DNA of 64,000 nt from Hyperoodon ampullatus (taxonomy: Eukaryota; Chordata; Mammalia; Artiodactyla; Ziphiidae). This document shows positions 1-9,718 of this stretch, in pieces. Made by a program: the position numbers and the translations under genes. Each line of letters starts with the position of its first letter. The first letter of the stretch is position 1. The notes beneath the pieces were generated by a model. It saw only the letters and a list, made by a program, of their open reading frames with translations, did no database searches and had not been told where the DNA came from. The stretch spans positions 35,682,338 to 35,746,337 of the forward strand of contig OX457061.1 in NCBI GenBank assembly GCA_949752795.1, given 5' to 3'.

Positions 1-88
1 ATATATATAAACCGAATCACTTTGCTGTACACCTGAAACTAACATAACATTGTATCAACTATACTTCAATAAAACTTTTTTTAAAAAG
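1..88 (+). mobile_element. L1 3' end, cut by window edge
   Basis: It shows the characteristic laurasiatherian L1 tail: CACTTTGCTGTACACCTGAA.., then ..CTATACTTCAATAAAA and an A/T-rich tail. It is truncated on the left by the window. Confidence 0.85.
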
Positions 89-1175
89 GTGCTTGTTCAT
101 CAATGGATACTACTAGAAGGAATCAGATTTGCTGTAATACTTAGATTTCAGTGGCTACATTTAATAGTGCTGCAACAGTTTTATTTTAAAACATCAATAC
201 AGTACTATAGAAACGCCATCTTTACAAACCCCGTTGAAAAGTTTAGGGGGCTTCTTAAAAATCAATGAGGGGCACGTGGGTTTTCAGTCTTTCTTTAGGG
301 GTTACGTGAGCAAACACATTTGAAGATTACTGATTTCGCAGATGTTAATTGTTTTCCCTTTGTCTCCTTTTCATTGTTATTGGAAAGAGTTACTTATAAT
401 CGGGCTGGGGAAAAGAGGAAGGGAGAGAGGAAGATTTTACAATGAGAAGCAGAAATTGGTCATAATCCTTCTTTTGACAATTTTTAAATATTGGGTATAT
501 TTATGAGTATCTCTAAAGGAAACAACATTCTGACTTTGAGAGCTTCTGTTGAAGATGGTGATGGAGGAGGATCCTGGGCTCACCACCTCCCCCGACACAC
601 TGAATCTGCAGCTACATATGGGACAACTTCCTCTGAAAAAAACTAAAAGCTGTCTGAGCGACCCCTACACATTGGGCAAATGACAGAAGGCCCACATCGA
701 AACAGGCAGGAGGGGCTGGGACACAACCTAGCCACAAACCCCATCACAGAGTGGCCACCCACAATCCAGAGAAAACTCAAAGCCTGAAGCTGCTCCCTGA
801 GGCGGGAGGAGTTTGAACCCCACGTGAGCACCCAACTTGTAAGACCTGCATCTGAGAGAAGAGACCCCAAAACATCTAGCTTTGAAAATCAACAGGGCTC
901 GAGTCCATGAGACCCACAGACCATAAGGAACTGAGAAACGCCTCTTAATGGGCTCTTTCATGACTCACCTGCCCCAGGGCTCAGTGCAGAGGCAGTGGGT
1001 CCAGGGGCATCTCGACTTGATGTGATTGAAGCTCATTTGCTCATGTTAAAGCACCTGAGTTTAGCACACACCTAGGGGCCTGCTGACTGGCAGACACCAT
1101 CTTCACCCCCTTCCTCTTCTTCACTCTAGCCAGTGGGTAGCATCTTTTTTTCTTCTTCTTCTTTTTCCAGCAGAT

Positions 1176-2170
1176 GCCATCTATACTCTCTCCCTCTGCT
1201 GTGCTCTAGAGCCACAGTATCTCCCGAAGGGGAGCTTTCACACATGGCTGGTGCCCTGGCTTTTGCGGCTGCTGAGTAGGGGATACCCCTTGATTACCTG
1301 GCTCTGGAGGCCGGCAGGGCTTATGCTTGTGGGTCCCACAGGACGGTAACCAATGGAGAAAGAGTTCTTAAACAGCTTCCGCCCCCAAGAGACAGGAAGA
1401 GGCAACAGACACAGGAGCTCAGACTTTCTGTGAAAGTGGCCTATTAGCAAATCATCACAGCTGCAGCCCGAGGGGGCAGGTTTCTAATTAAACACACGTG
1501 TAAGTGCTAACTACGATCCTTTCCAGAGCTCTCCAAGAGGAGGTGCTATCTTCATGCTCTCCCTGGCCATGCTCCAAAACGCCAATATCTCCCAGAGGGG
1601 GGCTTTCACACATGTCTGGTGCCCTGGTTTTTGCGACTGCCTCCCAGGACATGTCCCTGGATTTCCTGTCTCTGGAGGCCGGTGCTGGGGGGCGGCCAGT
1701 GTTCTTGGGTCCCCTGGAACGATCGGAGAGACAGTTCCAGGCAGGCTACTCCCCACCAGGGCACTGCATAGACAATAGACTGAAACCAACCACCTCCCCC
1801 CTGCTTCTGTGAAAGAGGCCTATTTTCTTCTTCTGGAGCCTGAGGGGTGGCTTCAGCTTTGCCAAGCAAATAGAGGCCTACAGAGGTGCTCTCAGGGAAC
1901 CCAGGCAGTTGGGTGCCATCTATGCATGCTCCCTCTGCCACGCCACACCTTCCTGATACCTCCTGGAAAGGAGTTTATACACTCATCTGGAGCCCCAGTT
2001 TTTGCGACTGCCACCCAGGGGACACCTCCAGATCACCCGGCTCTGGCGGCCAACAGGTCTTTTACACTTGGGGTCCCAGAGGACTGTATATATCGCATAC
2101 TTTAAATATCTGCATACTTTAGAAGCTGCTACTGGAAGGTGTGAATTCCAAACAGCCTGAATCTAGGTGC
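1176..2170 (+). repeat. Three diverged tandem units of about 370 bp
   Basis: Units start near 1176, 1541 and 1912. Each has the order GGTGC(C/T)ATCT.., a CTCC.TCTGC-like stretch, CTTTCACACATG.CTGGTG (degraded in the third unit), TTTTGCG(A/G)CTGC, GGCTCTGG.GGCC and TTGGGTCCC-like. Divergence is high between units. They read like internal repeats of the L1 5' UTR of the surrounding element. Confidence 0.6.
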
Positions 2171-2214
2171 TGACTGAGATCCTCCCCTTTGGGACACTGA
2201 CAGGTCCTGGCACA

Positions 2215-2345
2215 GCCTCAACTAAAATAAATTAACTGATTCACTTTGTTATAAAGCAGAAACTAACACACCATTGTAAAGCAATTATACTCCAATAAAG
2301 ATTTTTAAAAAATAAAAATAAAAAATAAATTAATTAATTAAAAGT
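2215..2345 (+). mobile_element. Nested L1 3' end with A/T tail
   Basis: GATTCACTTTGTTATAAAGC.. and ..CAATTATACTCCAATAAAG are followed by AAAATAAAAATAAAAAATAA and TTAATTAATTA. It is the 3' end of a cetartiodactyl L1 lying between two parts of an L1 5' region, so it is probably a later nested insertion. Boundary bases are blurred by the AT-rich tail. Confidence 0.65.
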
Positions 2346-2758
2346 AAAGTAGGCTGCGTGGACAATCACAAAGGTTCAAGAGACAACCAAGAGCTAGGGG
2401 AGGGGTGAATGATAAGGGTCATCGCCTACACGGGGCCGCTCGTTCAAGACAGAGAGGTGTCTGTTTTATCTAATGCACAGAAAGCAACACAGAGAGTCAA
2501 GGAAAATGAAGAAATGGCTGTTCCAAATAAAAAAGAACAAGACAAAACCTCAGGAAAAAACCTTAATTAAAGAGAGATAAGTAATTCACCTGATAAAGAG
2601 TTCAAAGTCATAGTCATAAAGACGCTCACCAAACTTGGGAGAAGACTGAATACAGTGAGAACTTCAACAAAGAAACAGAAAATATAGTCAAGTATCAAAC
2701 AGAAGGTACAGAGCTGAAGAATACAATAACTGAACTGAAATACAATATTCTGACTTTG

Positions 2759-3826
2759 GAGTTTGGTGATGTTTCACACCTACGGTCTAATGATATGCAT
2801 TTTCCTGTTATAAAAATTACGATAGACTGGAAAATGCACCATCAGGACTGAATACCTACCACATTCCGTGGCAAACTGAACAAACTAGCCCAGTGCAGGC
2901 AGCAGTGACCCATCCTCCTCAAGCTGATGGGAACCACTGTCAACATGCCAGCAATATTCCCTCATAAAAAAGCGAATAGGGATACATTGTACAAATTCCT
3001 TACACCTTACAAATCCATTATTAGGCACCACTGGGGATGTCTTTTGGGGAAAAAACCCAGCTACGCTCTGCTCAGAGAACAAGATTTCCAAATGTTCTGG
3101 TTTCTATTCAAGAATTTCTAGAGCTCTCTGTCCTTTCTCTTTCCAAAGAAATCTTAGGCAGGAAAATGTGTGTGTGTGTGTGTGTGTGTGTGTATGCAGG
3201 TGTGTGCCAGGTGGGGGTGGGGAATTGTGTGTATATATTTACATGTGTAATAAGATATTTCCACATAAATATTCCATTGTTACCATTTCTATTGTGTATC
3301 CTCCTTTTATGAAAAATAATATAACCGGGGCTTTGGCTCATTATCTGGTCCTCAGCCTTGACGCTCATCCAGCTATAATTTTAAATCTGCTAATCATTCC
3401 AAACTCACTGAAATGGAGTCGATGCCTGCAAAGCAGTGTCTCAAGATGTCTATTGTCTCTGTGTCTCTCAAATCCCTTCGGCGAAATTCAGAACAGCTGC
3501 AACTGCTTGGATTTACAACAGGAGTTCACTAGCTATTCACAACTGATTATGATGATCTAGCCATGTAAAAATGACTCATCTAGTGAATTAACCATACTCT
3601 GTATTTGACTTATTGCTGAAAAAATTTAACCAAATGTAAATATTTTGCATTCAAACAAACTGAATTCTTAAAAATGTCTTACCACATGCCTTTGTGCTAA
3701 GGACCCTGTGGTGCCCAAGGCACAGGTGGAAACCAGGCAATTGCCTAAGATTTCAATAATGAGTTCTTGTCCATTTAAGATTCTGGTATTAAACCTGGCC
3801 TCTTACCTACATCCATTTTCTTTTCC
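2759..3826. other. Intron 3 sequence without assignable element
   Basis: Apart from the TG run I recognise nothing. Open frames here include the TG run or are short, with no domain. Confidence 0.35.
3167..3193 (+). repeat. (TG)n microsatellite
   Basis: An almost pure TG dinucleotide run of about 13 units, followed by a degenerate TGTGTGC tail. Confidence 0.9.
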
Positions 3827-4150
3827 TTTTTTTTTAAAATAAATTTATTTATTTGTTTATGGCTGCGTTGGGTCTTCGTTGCTGCTTTCTCAAGTTGCGG
3901 CGAGGGGGTCTACTCTTCATTGTGGTGCGTGGGCTTCTCACTGTGGTGGCTTCTCTTGTTGCGGAGCACAGGCTCTAGGTGTGCGGGCTTCACTAGTTGT
4001 GGCTTGCAGGCTCCAGAGTGCAGGCTCAGTAGTTGTGGCGCACGGGCTTAGTTACTCCGCGTCATGTGGGATCTTCCCGGACCAGGGCTCGAACCCGTGT
4101 CCCCTGCATTGGCAGGCAGATTCTCAACCACTGTGCCACCAGGCAAGCCC
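3827..4150 (-). mobile_element. CHR-2-type tRNA-derived SINE
   Basis: It is the reverse complement of a cetacean long CHR SINE. The T-rich tail is at the left and the tRNA-like head, ending in CCACCAGGCAAGCCC, is at the right (4150). The body has the longer CHR-2 middle with repeated GTTGTGGC.. units. Confidence 0.88.
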
Positions 4151-4265
4151 ACATCCTTTTCCTTGATGGGCTCTGAAGGCAGGCAGTGAGGATACAGAAT
4201 GAACTAGAAAATCACTGCCCATTAAATCACTAGTCTGATGAAGCAGGAACAAAGCAAATGGTTGG

Positions 4266-4493
4266 ACCAAATGTAAAATCGATAGCTAGTGGGAAGCAGC
4301 CGCATAGCACAGGGAGATCAGCTCTGTGCTTTGTGTCCACCTAGAGGGGTGGGATAGGGAGGGTGGGACGGAGACGCAAGAGGGAGGAGATATGGGGATA
4401 TACGTATATGTATAGCTGATTCACTTTGTTACACAGCAGAAATTAACACATCATTGTAAAGCAATTATACTCCAATAAAAATGTTTAAAAAAA
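4266..4493 (+). mobile_element. 5'-truncated L1 3' end with TSD
   Basis: The body contains GATAGCTAGTGGGAAGCAGC, AGAGGGGTGGGATAGGGAGG and the CTCCAATAAAA end. The 13-bp duplications AGC(A/G)AAT(G/A)GTTGG lie at 4253-4265 and 4494-4506. Same subfamily as the copies at 26412 and 35614. Confidence 0.85.
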
Positions 4494-4506
4494 AGCGAAT
4501 AGTTGG

Positions 4507-4900
4507 ATGTGGTGGGAAAGGGAACCTGCAGAAGCATGAAGAAATATCTGAGGAATGAAATAGAGTGGTATTTGGGGGAAACTATAACTAGCTCCAGCTT
4601 TTAGGTCAAAGGGTAAAGAGAGGTCAAATCATACAACCTTAATGCTCTGCTAAAGAGCTTGAAGTTTATTGAACAAATGAGTCATAATTAAAAAACAGTA
4701 AGCAGGGGTGTGGCATATTGGGTTTGTCTTTATATAACTCATTCTCTTCTTTTCCTGCCTAATATCATGTTGAGCTGCATGAAGCTGCTACCTTGTGGGT
4801 TGGAAGTGATCAAATGTTGATGATCTCATAAGGATCAAGCTGATACGTAACAGAATTTGAAATTATATTTTCAATTGTGTTTATTTGTTGAATGTCTATC
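4507..4900. other. Intron 3, nothing recognised
   Basis: AT-rich sequence without motif, repeat or plausible coding frame. Confidence 0.4.
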
Positions 4901-4904
4901 TCTA

Positions 4905-5135
4905 TGGCTAGATGGTAGACTCCAGAGCCAGACAACTTGGGTTCATAAATCAGCTCTATTAGCTGTGTGACCCTGGACCAGTTACTTTACCTCTCAGACT
5001 TTGTTTCCTTGTCTCACAATACTCCAGAGAGTTACTGTGACCATTACATGAGTTAATATATATTGATGATCGAAATGGTGTCTGGGATGTAGTAAGTGCT
5101 ACTCAAATATTAGCTATCATTATTATTATCACCAT
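4905..5135 (+). mobile_element. MIR SINE
   Basis: The diagnostic MIR core is present: AGACTCCAGAGCCAGACAAC, AGCTGTGTGACCCTGG, then CTCAGACTTTGTTTCCTTG and AGTAAGTGCTACTCAAATAT. Followed by an ATT/ATC-rich stretch to about 5170. Confidence 0.85.
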
Positions 5136-5170
5136 CATCAGTCATTTACTGCTGTCATCAGCATCATCAC

Positions 5171-5964
5171 CACTTCCAAATGTCTATGTTAAACGTGAAG
5201 AATGAGGAAAGTAATCCTAGAGCTAGAAATTGGAAGCGACTCCCTTTCATTAGATTCCACAGTTTTTTAGTCCTCTTCCCTTGAGTTCAATAACTAATCC
5301 CAGAAGGATGTTTTCTCAACCCTTGAAACCTGCTCATGTAGTATTGAAGTCCCATACCTGAATTTCTGAATTATACAAAATACCTGCAGCAAATGAAAGC
5401 GAGTTATGTAGGGTTTTTTTAAAAAACAAAAACAAAAACAAAATATCAACAGCCTTTCATAAAGCATTGATTTACAACCAAAAAAAAAAAAAAAACTTCC
5501 TATATGGGATGCAGTTTCGTCATCTCCCAAGTGAATTGTGAGAAAAACCCTTACAGCTAGCTCTAGTATTCTACTTTTCTATGAAATTAACAAATGCAAT
5601 TTGCCTCAGCATTTAAGTCTTCCCTAATCAAGCAAACAACCTCTACTTCAAAATCCAATGGCACATTATCCCACTGCCTTTTCTCACACAGGATTCTTGA
5701 TTTTCACTGGGTACTCATCATGTCAATATGGTATCCACCTTTAGTAGCAGCAAAGCTTCTTGATGGTATTCACCTGCATGCAGGAATCTTCCTTATCCTC
5801 CCCATAGCACAATTCCTCAGGTTAGGGCCACTAGTCTAGCCCAGAAGAGTGGAATTTACAAAATAGATGGGATCCCTTGTCTTCAAGTATCTCATTCTTG
5901 AGATAATTATTTTAATGTTCGTTCATTAGCTTTCTCATAACATCTATATTATCTCACAATGATT
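5171..5964. other. Intron 3, nothing recognised
   Basis: Contains an A-rich block at 5410-5440 and an A16 run near 5481, but no element I can name. Confidence 0.35.
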
Positions 5965-6330
5965 AATAATAAAAGCTACCATTGATCAAGAATTGATGTG
6001 CCAGATACTGTCCTAAGCATTCTAAGTATATTCTCTCAATTACCCAACCATCTATCTACACATATATACATGACTGTATACACACACACATATCTATAGG
6101 TTTACTTCTATGTACATATATGTATGTGTATATATATACATAAAACTATACCAAAAATATATATATACATAAAACTACACATATATATATACACATAAAA
6201 CTATACCATTATTAAGCCCATTTTACAGAAGAAACTGAGAATCAGAAAGAATTAATCATCCAAAGCCACATAGTTTATGTCAGAGGCTGAATTTGAGCTA
6301 GATCCTTCTGCATTTTTAACCACTTTCAGT
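5965..6330 (-). mobile_element. MIR (minus) split by an AT/CA microsatellite
   Basis: The left part (TGTGCCAGATACTGTCCTAA) and right part (CCATTTTACAGAAGAAACTG, CAAAGCCACATAGT) are contiguous MIR reverse-complement sequence. Between them, about 6055-6205, is a compound TA/CA/ATAC repeat. Confidence 0.75.
6055..6205. repeat. Compound (TA)/(CA) microsatellite inside MIR
   Basis: Repeated TATATATACATAAAACTA-type units occur three times between 6135 and 6206, preceded by CACACACA and TATG runs. Confidence 0.8.
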
Positions 6331-6794
6331 TCAGTGTTTATGGTCTCCAAAAAGCAATGAACCCAAGAAGCTTTTTTCAAAAGTGCAAAATAAGCAGTTT
6401 GATATCTTGAAAACAGGACTTAGAGAAAAGTGTCCTGGGTCCCTTCCCGGTCCTGCTGATTGATGGTGGGATATGCCATCTTGAGCAAAATACTCGTCTT
6501 TCCCTGAGACCTCAATTTCCTCTTGTAGAATGAAGGGTTTAGAGCAGATAATCCCTAAGGTTTCTTCTGGCTCTAAAGAGAAATGATTTGCTTCGGAAAG
6601 GCATTGTATCTACAATGAGGATAAATACCCAGAATGCCAACTCTTCTTAATGAAAGGTAACATCCTCTCCTGAAGCAATAAAAGAACTATCTTCTAGTCA
6701 TCCTGCAGATCTTGGTTTAGAGAGTACAATATTAGTCTAACCTTCTATGGAGTCCCTTCTTCATACTGCACTTCACAGTTTGTGATTACAAATT

Positions 6795-6935
6795 GATTTG
6801 TGTAGTTAGATTGTAAGTTCTAAGAAGGTAGGCACCATGTCTGTCTGTTCACCACTGAACACTTACCTGCACATTGAACTACTGAACCACTGGCACAGAG
6901 AAAGTGCTCAGGAACGTTTGTCAGCTAAATGGATT
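6795..6935 (+). mobile_element. L2-like LINE fragment
   Basis: GATTGTAAGTTCTAAGAAGG..CACCATGTCTGTCTGTTCACC.. and GGCACAGAGAAAGTGCTCA match the L2 3' region order. Confidence 0.6.
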
Positions 6936-7212
6936 TTAAAAGGGGCTCAGAGCTGCTAGGTTTTCAGTATTGGATGATTTAGAGCAAATATTTCTTTCTG
7001 CCTTTCCAAAAGATAAGAGTCTAGTAATGATTCTTTCATGTCATCAGAAGGCTATAATTTATTTATTTTCTCTTAGCTGGTACCATGAAGGAGAAGCCAA
7101 TGATGAACACTGCCTCCCGAAAGTGTGAAAATCACAGCTCAGAGCTCCAATACCACTTTCTCTAACCACTGAGAAACAAATATTGAAGATGATGATATCA
7201 ACATTTATATCA

Positions 7213-7346
7213 GGGACTTTCTGGTGGTCCAGTGGTTAAGACTCTGTGCTTCCACTGCAGGGAGTGCGGGTTGGATCCCTGCTTGGGGAACTAAGATCCC
7301 ACAAGCTGCGTGGCACAGCCAAAGAAAAAAAACCAAACCAAAAAAC
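7213..7346 (+). mobile_element. Short tRNA-derived SINE (CHR-S-like)
   Basis: The head GGGACTTTCTGGTGGTCCAG..TTAAGACTCTG and B-box-like GGTTGGATCCCTG are followed by GATCCCACAAGCTGCGTGGC and an AAAC-rich tail. It lacks the longer CHR-1 body. Confidence 0.8.
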
Positions 7347-8156
7347 ATTTATATAAATGAACTGGATCTAACTGCAATCCTGCACGTAAGGAAGGCTCAT
7401 TAATTTAAGAGAAGGGATGGAAAAACGAATCCTTTTGTGCTTGGTGTTCTTGGCTGGAACCAGCAGCCAAAGTGCTGTTGTCCCCTCTACTGCAGCTCCA
7501 CTGACAGGCCCACCCAACTGTGTACATTTTACAGACAGACGGCTGTGCCTCTCTGCCTGGAATGCACGACTGGTAGCAGCCACAGCGAATTGGGTAACTG
7601 GGGGCAGTGGGTTTGTGAACTGCCCCCCTCTCTTCCTGCAGCTTATCCCCTGGGATGCAAGATTACAGTGCCCGGGAGCGGTGGAGGCCGGGTACAGCAT
7701 GGCTGAGGCTGCTGGGCAGCCACACGGGCAGTGGCTTGTTGGCAGCGAGCTCAGTCTAGGACCACACGGAAAGCAGACATGCTGACTACAGCATGCAGCA
7801 AAGAAAACGAGAGCTTCTGCCTGTGTTCGGTGGGCTTGGACGGGAGAGGGAAGGAGGGGGTTGTCGGGGAGAGTGCCAAGCTGGGCTGTTCATGAAAGTG
7901 TGGGAAGATTCAAGGGGAGGCATTTTGCCAACTCAGAGGCAGTTGGGCAGATCCCACCCTCCCTTTTTTCTGCTCAAATGAGAAATCCTGCTTGATGGAG
8001 TGGGAGCAGGGCCAAGAAAGGAATGATTCTGCTGGGCGAGCATGGATGCTCGGACCTGGGAAGGATGTCCGCCAGCTGGGATCAGGGCCAGTGGTGGGGG
8101 GAGGAGAAATCGAGGGAAGGGAGATGAGGGACAACAAGAATGAAAGCAAGTGTCAG
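7347..8156. other. GC-richer intron 3 block with open frames, unassigned
   Basis: An ATG at 7417 opens 122 codons on the plus strand, starting MEKRILLCLVFLAGTSSQS and resembling a signal peptide. A 110-codon minus frame overlaps it (7368-7700). No domain is recognisable and neither strand shows neighbouring exons in register. GC-rich overlap often keeps both strands open by chance. Could be an old LTR or unique sequence. Confidence 0.2.
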
Positions 8157-8369
8157 AGGCTGGGACTAGCAGACGCCAACGATTATATACAGCACGGACC
8201 AACAAGGTCCCACCGTGGAGCACAGGAAACTATATTCAGTATCCTGGGATAAACCACAGTGGAAAAGAACATTAAAAAAAAGAATGTATATATATGTATA
8301 ACTGAATCACTCTGCTGTACAGCAGAAACTAACGCAACACCGTAAATCAACTATACCTCAATTTAAAAA
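8157..8369 (+). mobile_element. 5'-truncated L1 3' end
   Basis: GGGACTAGCAGACGCC, CAACAAGGTCCCACCG, GAGCACAGGAAACTATATTC and the terminal CTGAATCACTCTGCTGTACA..CAACTATACCTCAAT identify the L1 tail. No clear TSD found. Confidence 0.82.
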
Positions 8370-9033
8370 ACAAAGTAAAAGTGAGTAAAAGAAGAACATG
8401 AGGAGAAATGTCCCGCTAGGAGAAGAAAAGAGAGAAAGCAGGTCAGGTCAGAGACCTGGAAGGTTCACCCCTGGGAGAACCACGTTTCTGTGTTATAGAG
8501 CAGACCCACCTACCTTCCAAATAGCAGAATGAAATAATGTTCATGTGAAACGAGCAGTGAAAGACCACACCAGACAGTATAAAGTAAACCTACTGCCCCA
8601 AAATTCTCCTGGTGGGTATTAATTTCCATGGGAATACATTTTTCCCAAACAGCAAACCATGGAAGAGTTGTAAGTTCTAAAAATCATGTTACCTTTTAAG
8701 TAAAACAGAGCAAACAAAATGCTATCACAGAAAAACCATATAGTACTTCTATATATTTGATATTTCCTAAAACATAATTTATTTTTTTATCACAGCTAAA
8801 ATATAATTTAGAACCCAAGAATCCTAAGTTGTTCTTCTTGTCTTTCTAATGTAGTATTAAAAACATGAAGATCCTGTGGTAAGAAAACCTAGAGGAGATA
8901 AAATTAGAAATGTCGAAGAAGTGAATTCCATTTTGAAGTGATGTCACTTTTAGAGCTTTCTAATGTCCCTCGTGGAGACTTATGAAGAGCTAAAAGACCA
9001 TCAGTTACATTTTTTGGTGACAATCCTACAAGT
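8370..9033. other. Intron 3, nothing recognised
   Basis: AT-rich, no coding frame of note and no repeat I can name. Confidence 0.35.
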
Positions 9034-9518
9034 TATATGTGGCCTGAGGACCAGAATCCCACTGGCTGCAATCTCTTACAGAGGCTGAGGCATATTTTGG
9101 CGATTTGGCTATTGACTGATTACAAAATAAAAGGCCCCAAATCGTCCCCCTTCCCGGATCTGAACCTAGGCTTCAAGAGGCCATTCTTCCTCTTGGAGCT
9201 CTGCCCCTATCATGTAAACAAGCCTGGGTTGACTTCATGGGGTCTGAGAGGCCATATAAAGGACAGCCTAGTAGTCCTAGACAAGCCATTTTAGACCAGC
9301 CTCCAGCTAGCTGATCCCCAAACAGGTGAGAGAACTCAGGTAAGATCAGCGGGGCAGCCAACCCTACTTACAGCCAACGACAAATGCTTGAGCCAACACA
9401 GCTGAGACCAAAAGTGCTGCCCAACCGATCCACAGACTCATGAGCAGTACCAAATACTTAGTGTTTACCCATTGAGTATGTGGACTGATTCCTACACAGG
9501 AAAAGACAACTGATACAG
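9034..9518 (+). mobile_element. Old LTR-like repeat (MaLR-type) ending next to SVEP1 exon 3
   Basis: The right end resembles MaLR LTR 3' ends: CCAGCCTCCAGCTAGCTGAT.. then ACAGACTCATGAG, a degraded TTAGTGTTTACCCATTGAG and the terminal ACAACTGATACAG at 9518. The left boundary is uncertain. The element is sense-opposed to SVEP1. Confidence 0.5.
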
Positions 9519-9541
9519 TTACACACAGCCTGGGCACTCAC

Positions 9542-9718
9542 CTGTGCATTCGTACTGTAGACCTTTCCCGTAATACCCCTTCTCACAGATGCACTCAAAT
9601 TGACCCGTGTGTGTCCCACATTTGCAGCTTGCCATCTGGTCACAGCAGTCTTTGCCGGCTTCACACAGATATGAGCAATGGGACATATCCTCTTGAATAA
9701 AACTCCCAGAAGGCAGAT
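9542..9718 (-). CDS. SVEP1: SVEP1 exon 3: Cys-rich / EGF-like segment
   Basis: This 177-bp exon (phase 1 to phase 1) has acceptor ..GCTTGGTAG| and donor CACAG|GTGAGTG. The split Asp codon formed with exon 2 gives DLPSGSFIQ, followed by 9 cysteines in a pattern typical of the SVEP1 segment after the vWA domain: HC, LC, DCC, SC, KC, EC, IC, EC. The [19 protein letters not shown] part is EGF-like. It encodes residues 265-323, and the final G supplies the first base of the next codon. The segment is extracellular and likely fully disulfide-bonded. An old LTR-like repeat ends only about 23 bp beyond the donor, inside intron 3. Confidence 0.95.

Larger units (their letters stand above)
539..2741 (+). 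mobile_element. L1 5' fragment (5' UTR to start of ORF1) flanked by a 17-bp TSD, without its own 3' end
   Basis: The segment begins with a GAAGATGG..GGAGGAGG-like L1 start, runs through a GC-rich leader with tandem units, and ends in the purine-rich L1 leader/ORF1-proximal part (about 2345-2741; e.g. GATAAAGAGTTCAAAG, then AACTGAACTGAAA). A near-perfect 17-bp direct repeat, ACAA(C/T)ATTCTGACTTTG, lies at 522-538 and 2742-2758. The 3' half of L1 and a poly(A) tail are absent at the right end. A separate L1 3' end sits inside at about 2215-2345. Family identity is from recognised motifs, not alignment. Confidence 0.6.

Noticed and set aside
1..9541. A fourth SVEP1 exon in intron 3
   Set aside because: No minus-strand frame with the expected Cys-rich/EGF pattern and AG/GT borders was found by eye. 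A tblastn with human SVEP1 residues after about 323 would settle it.
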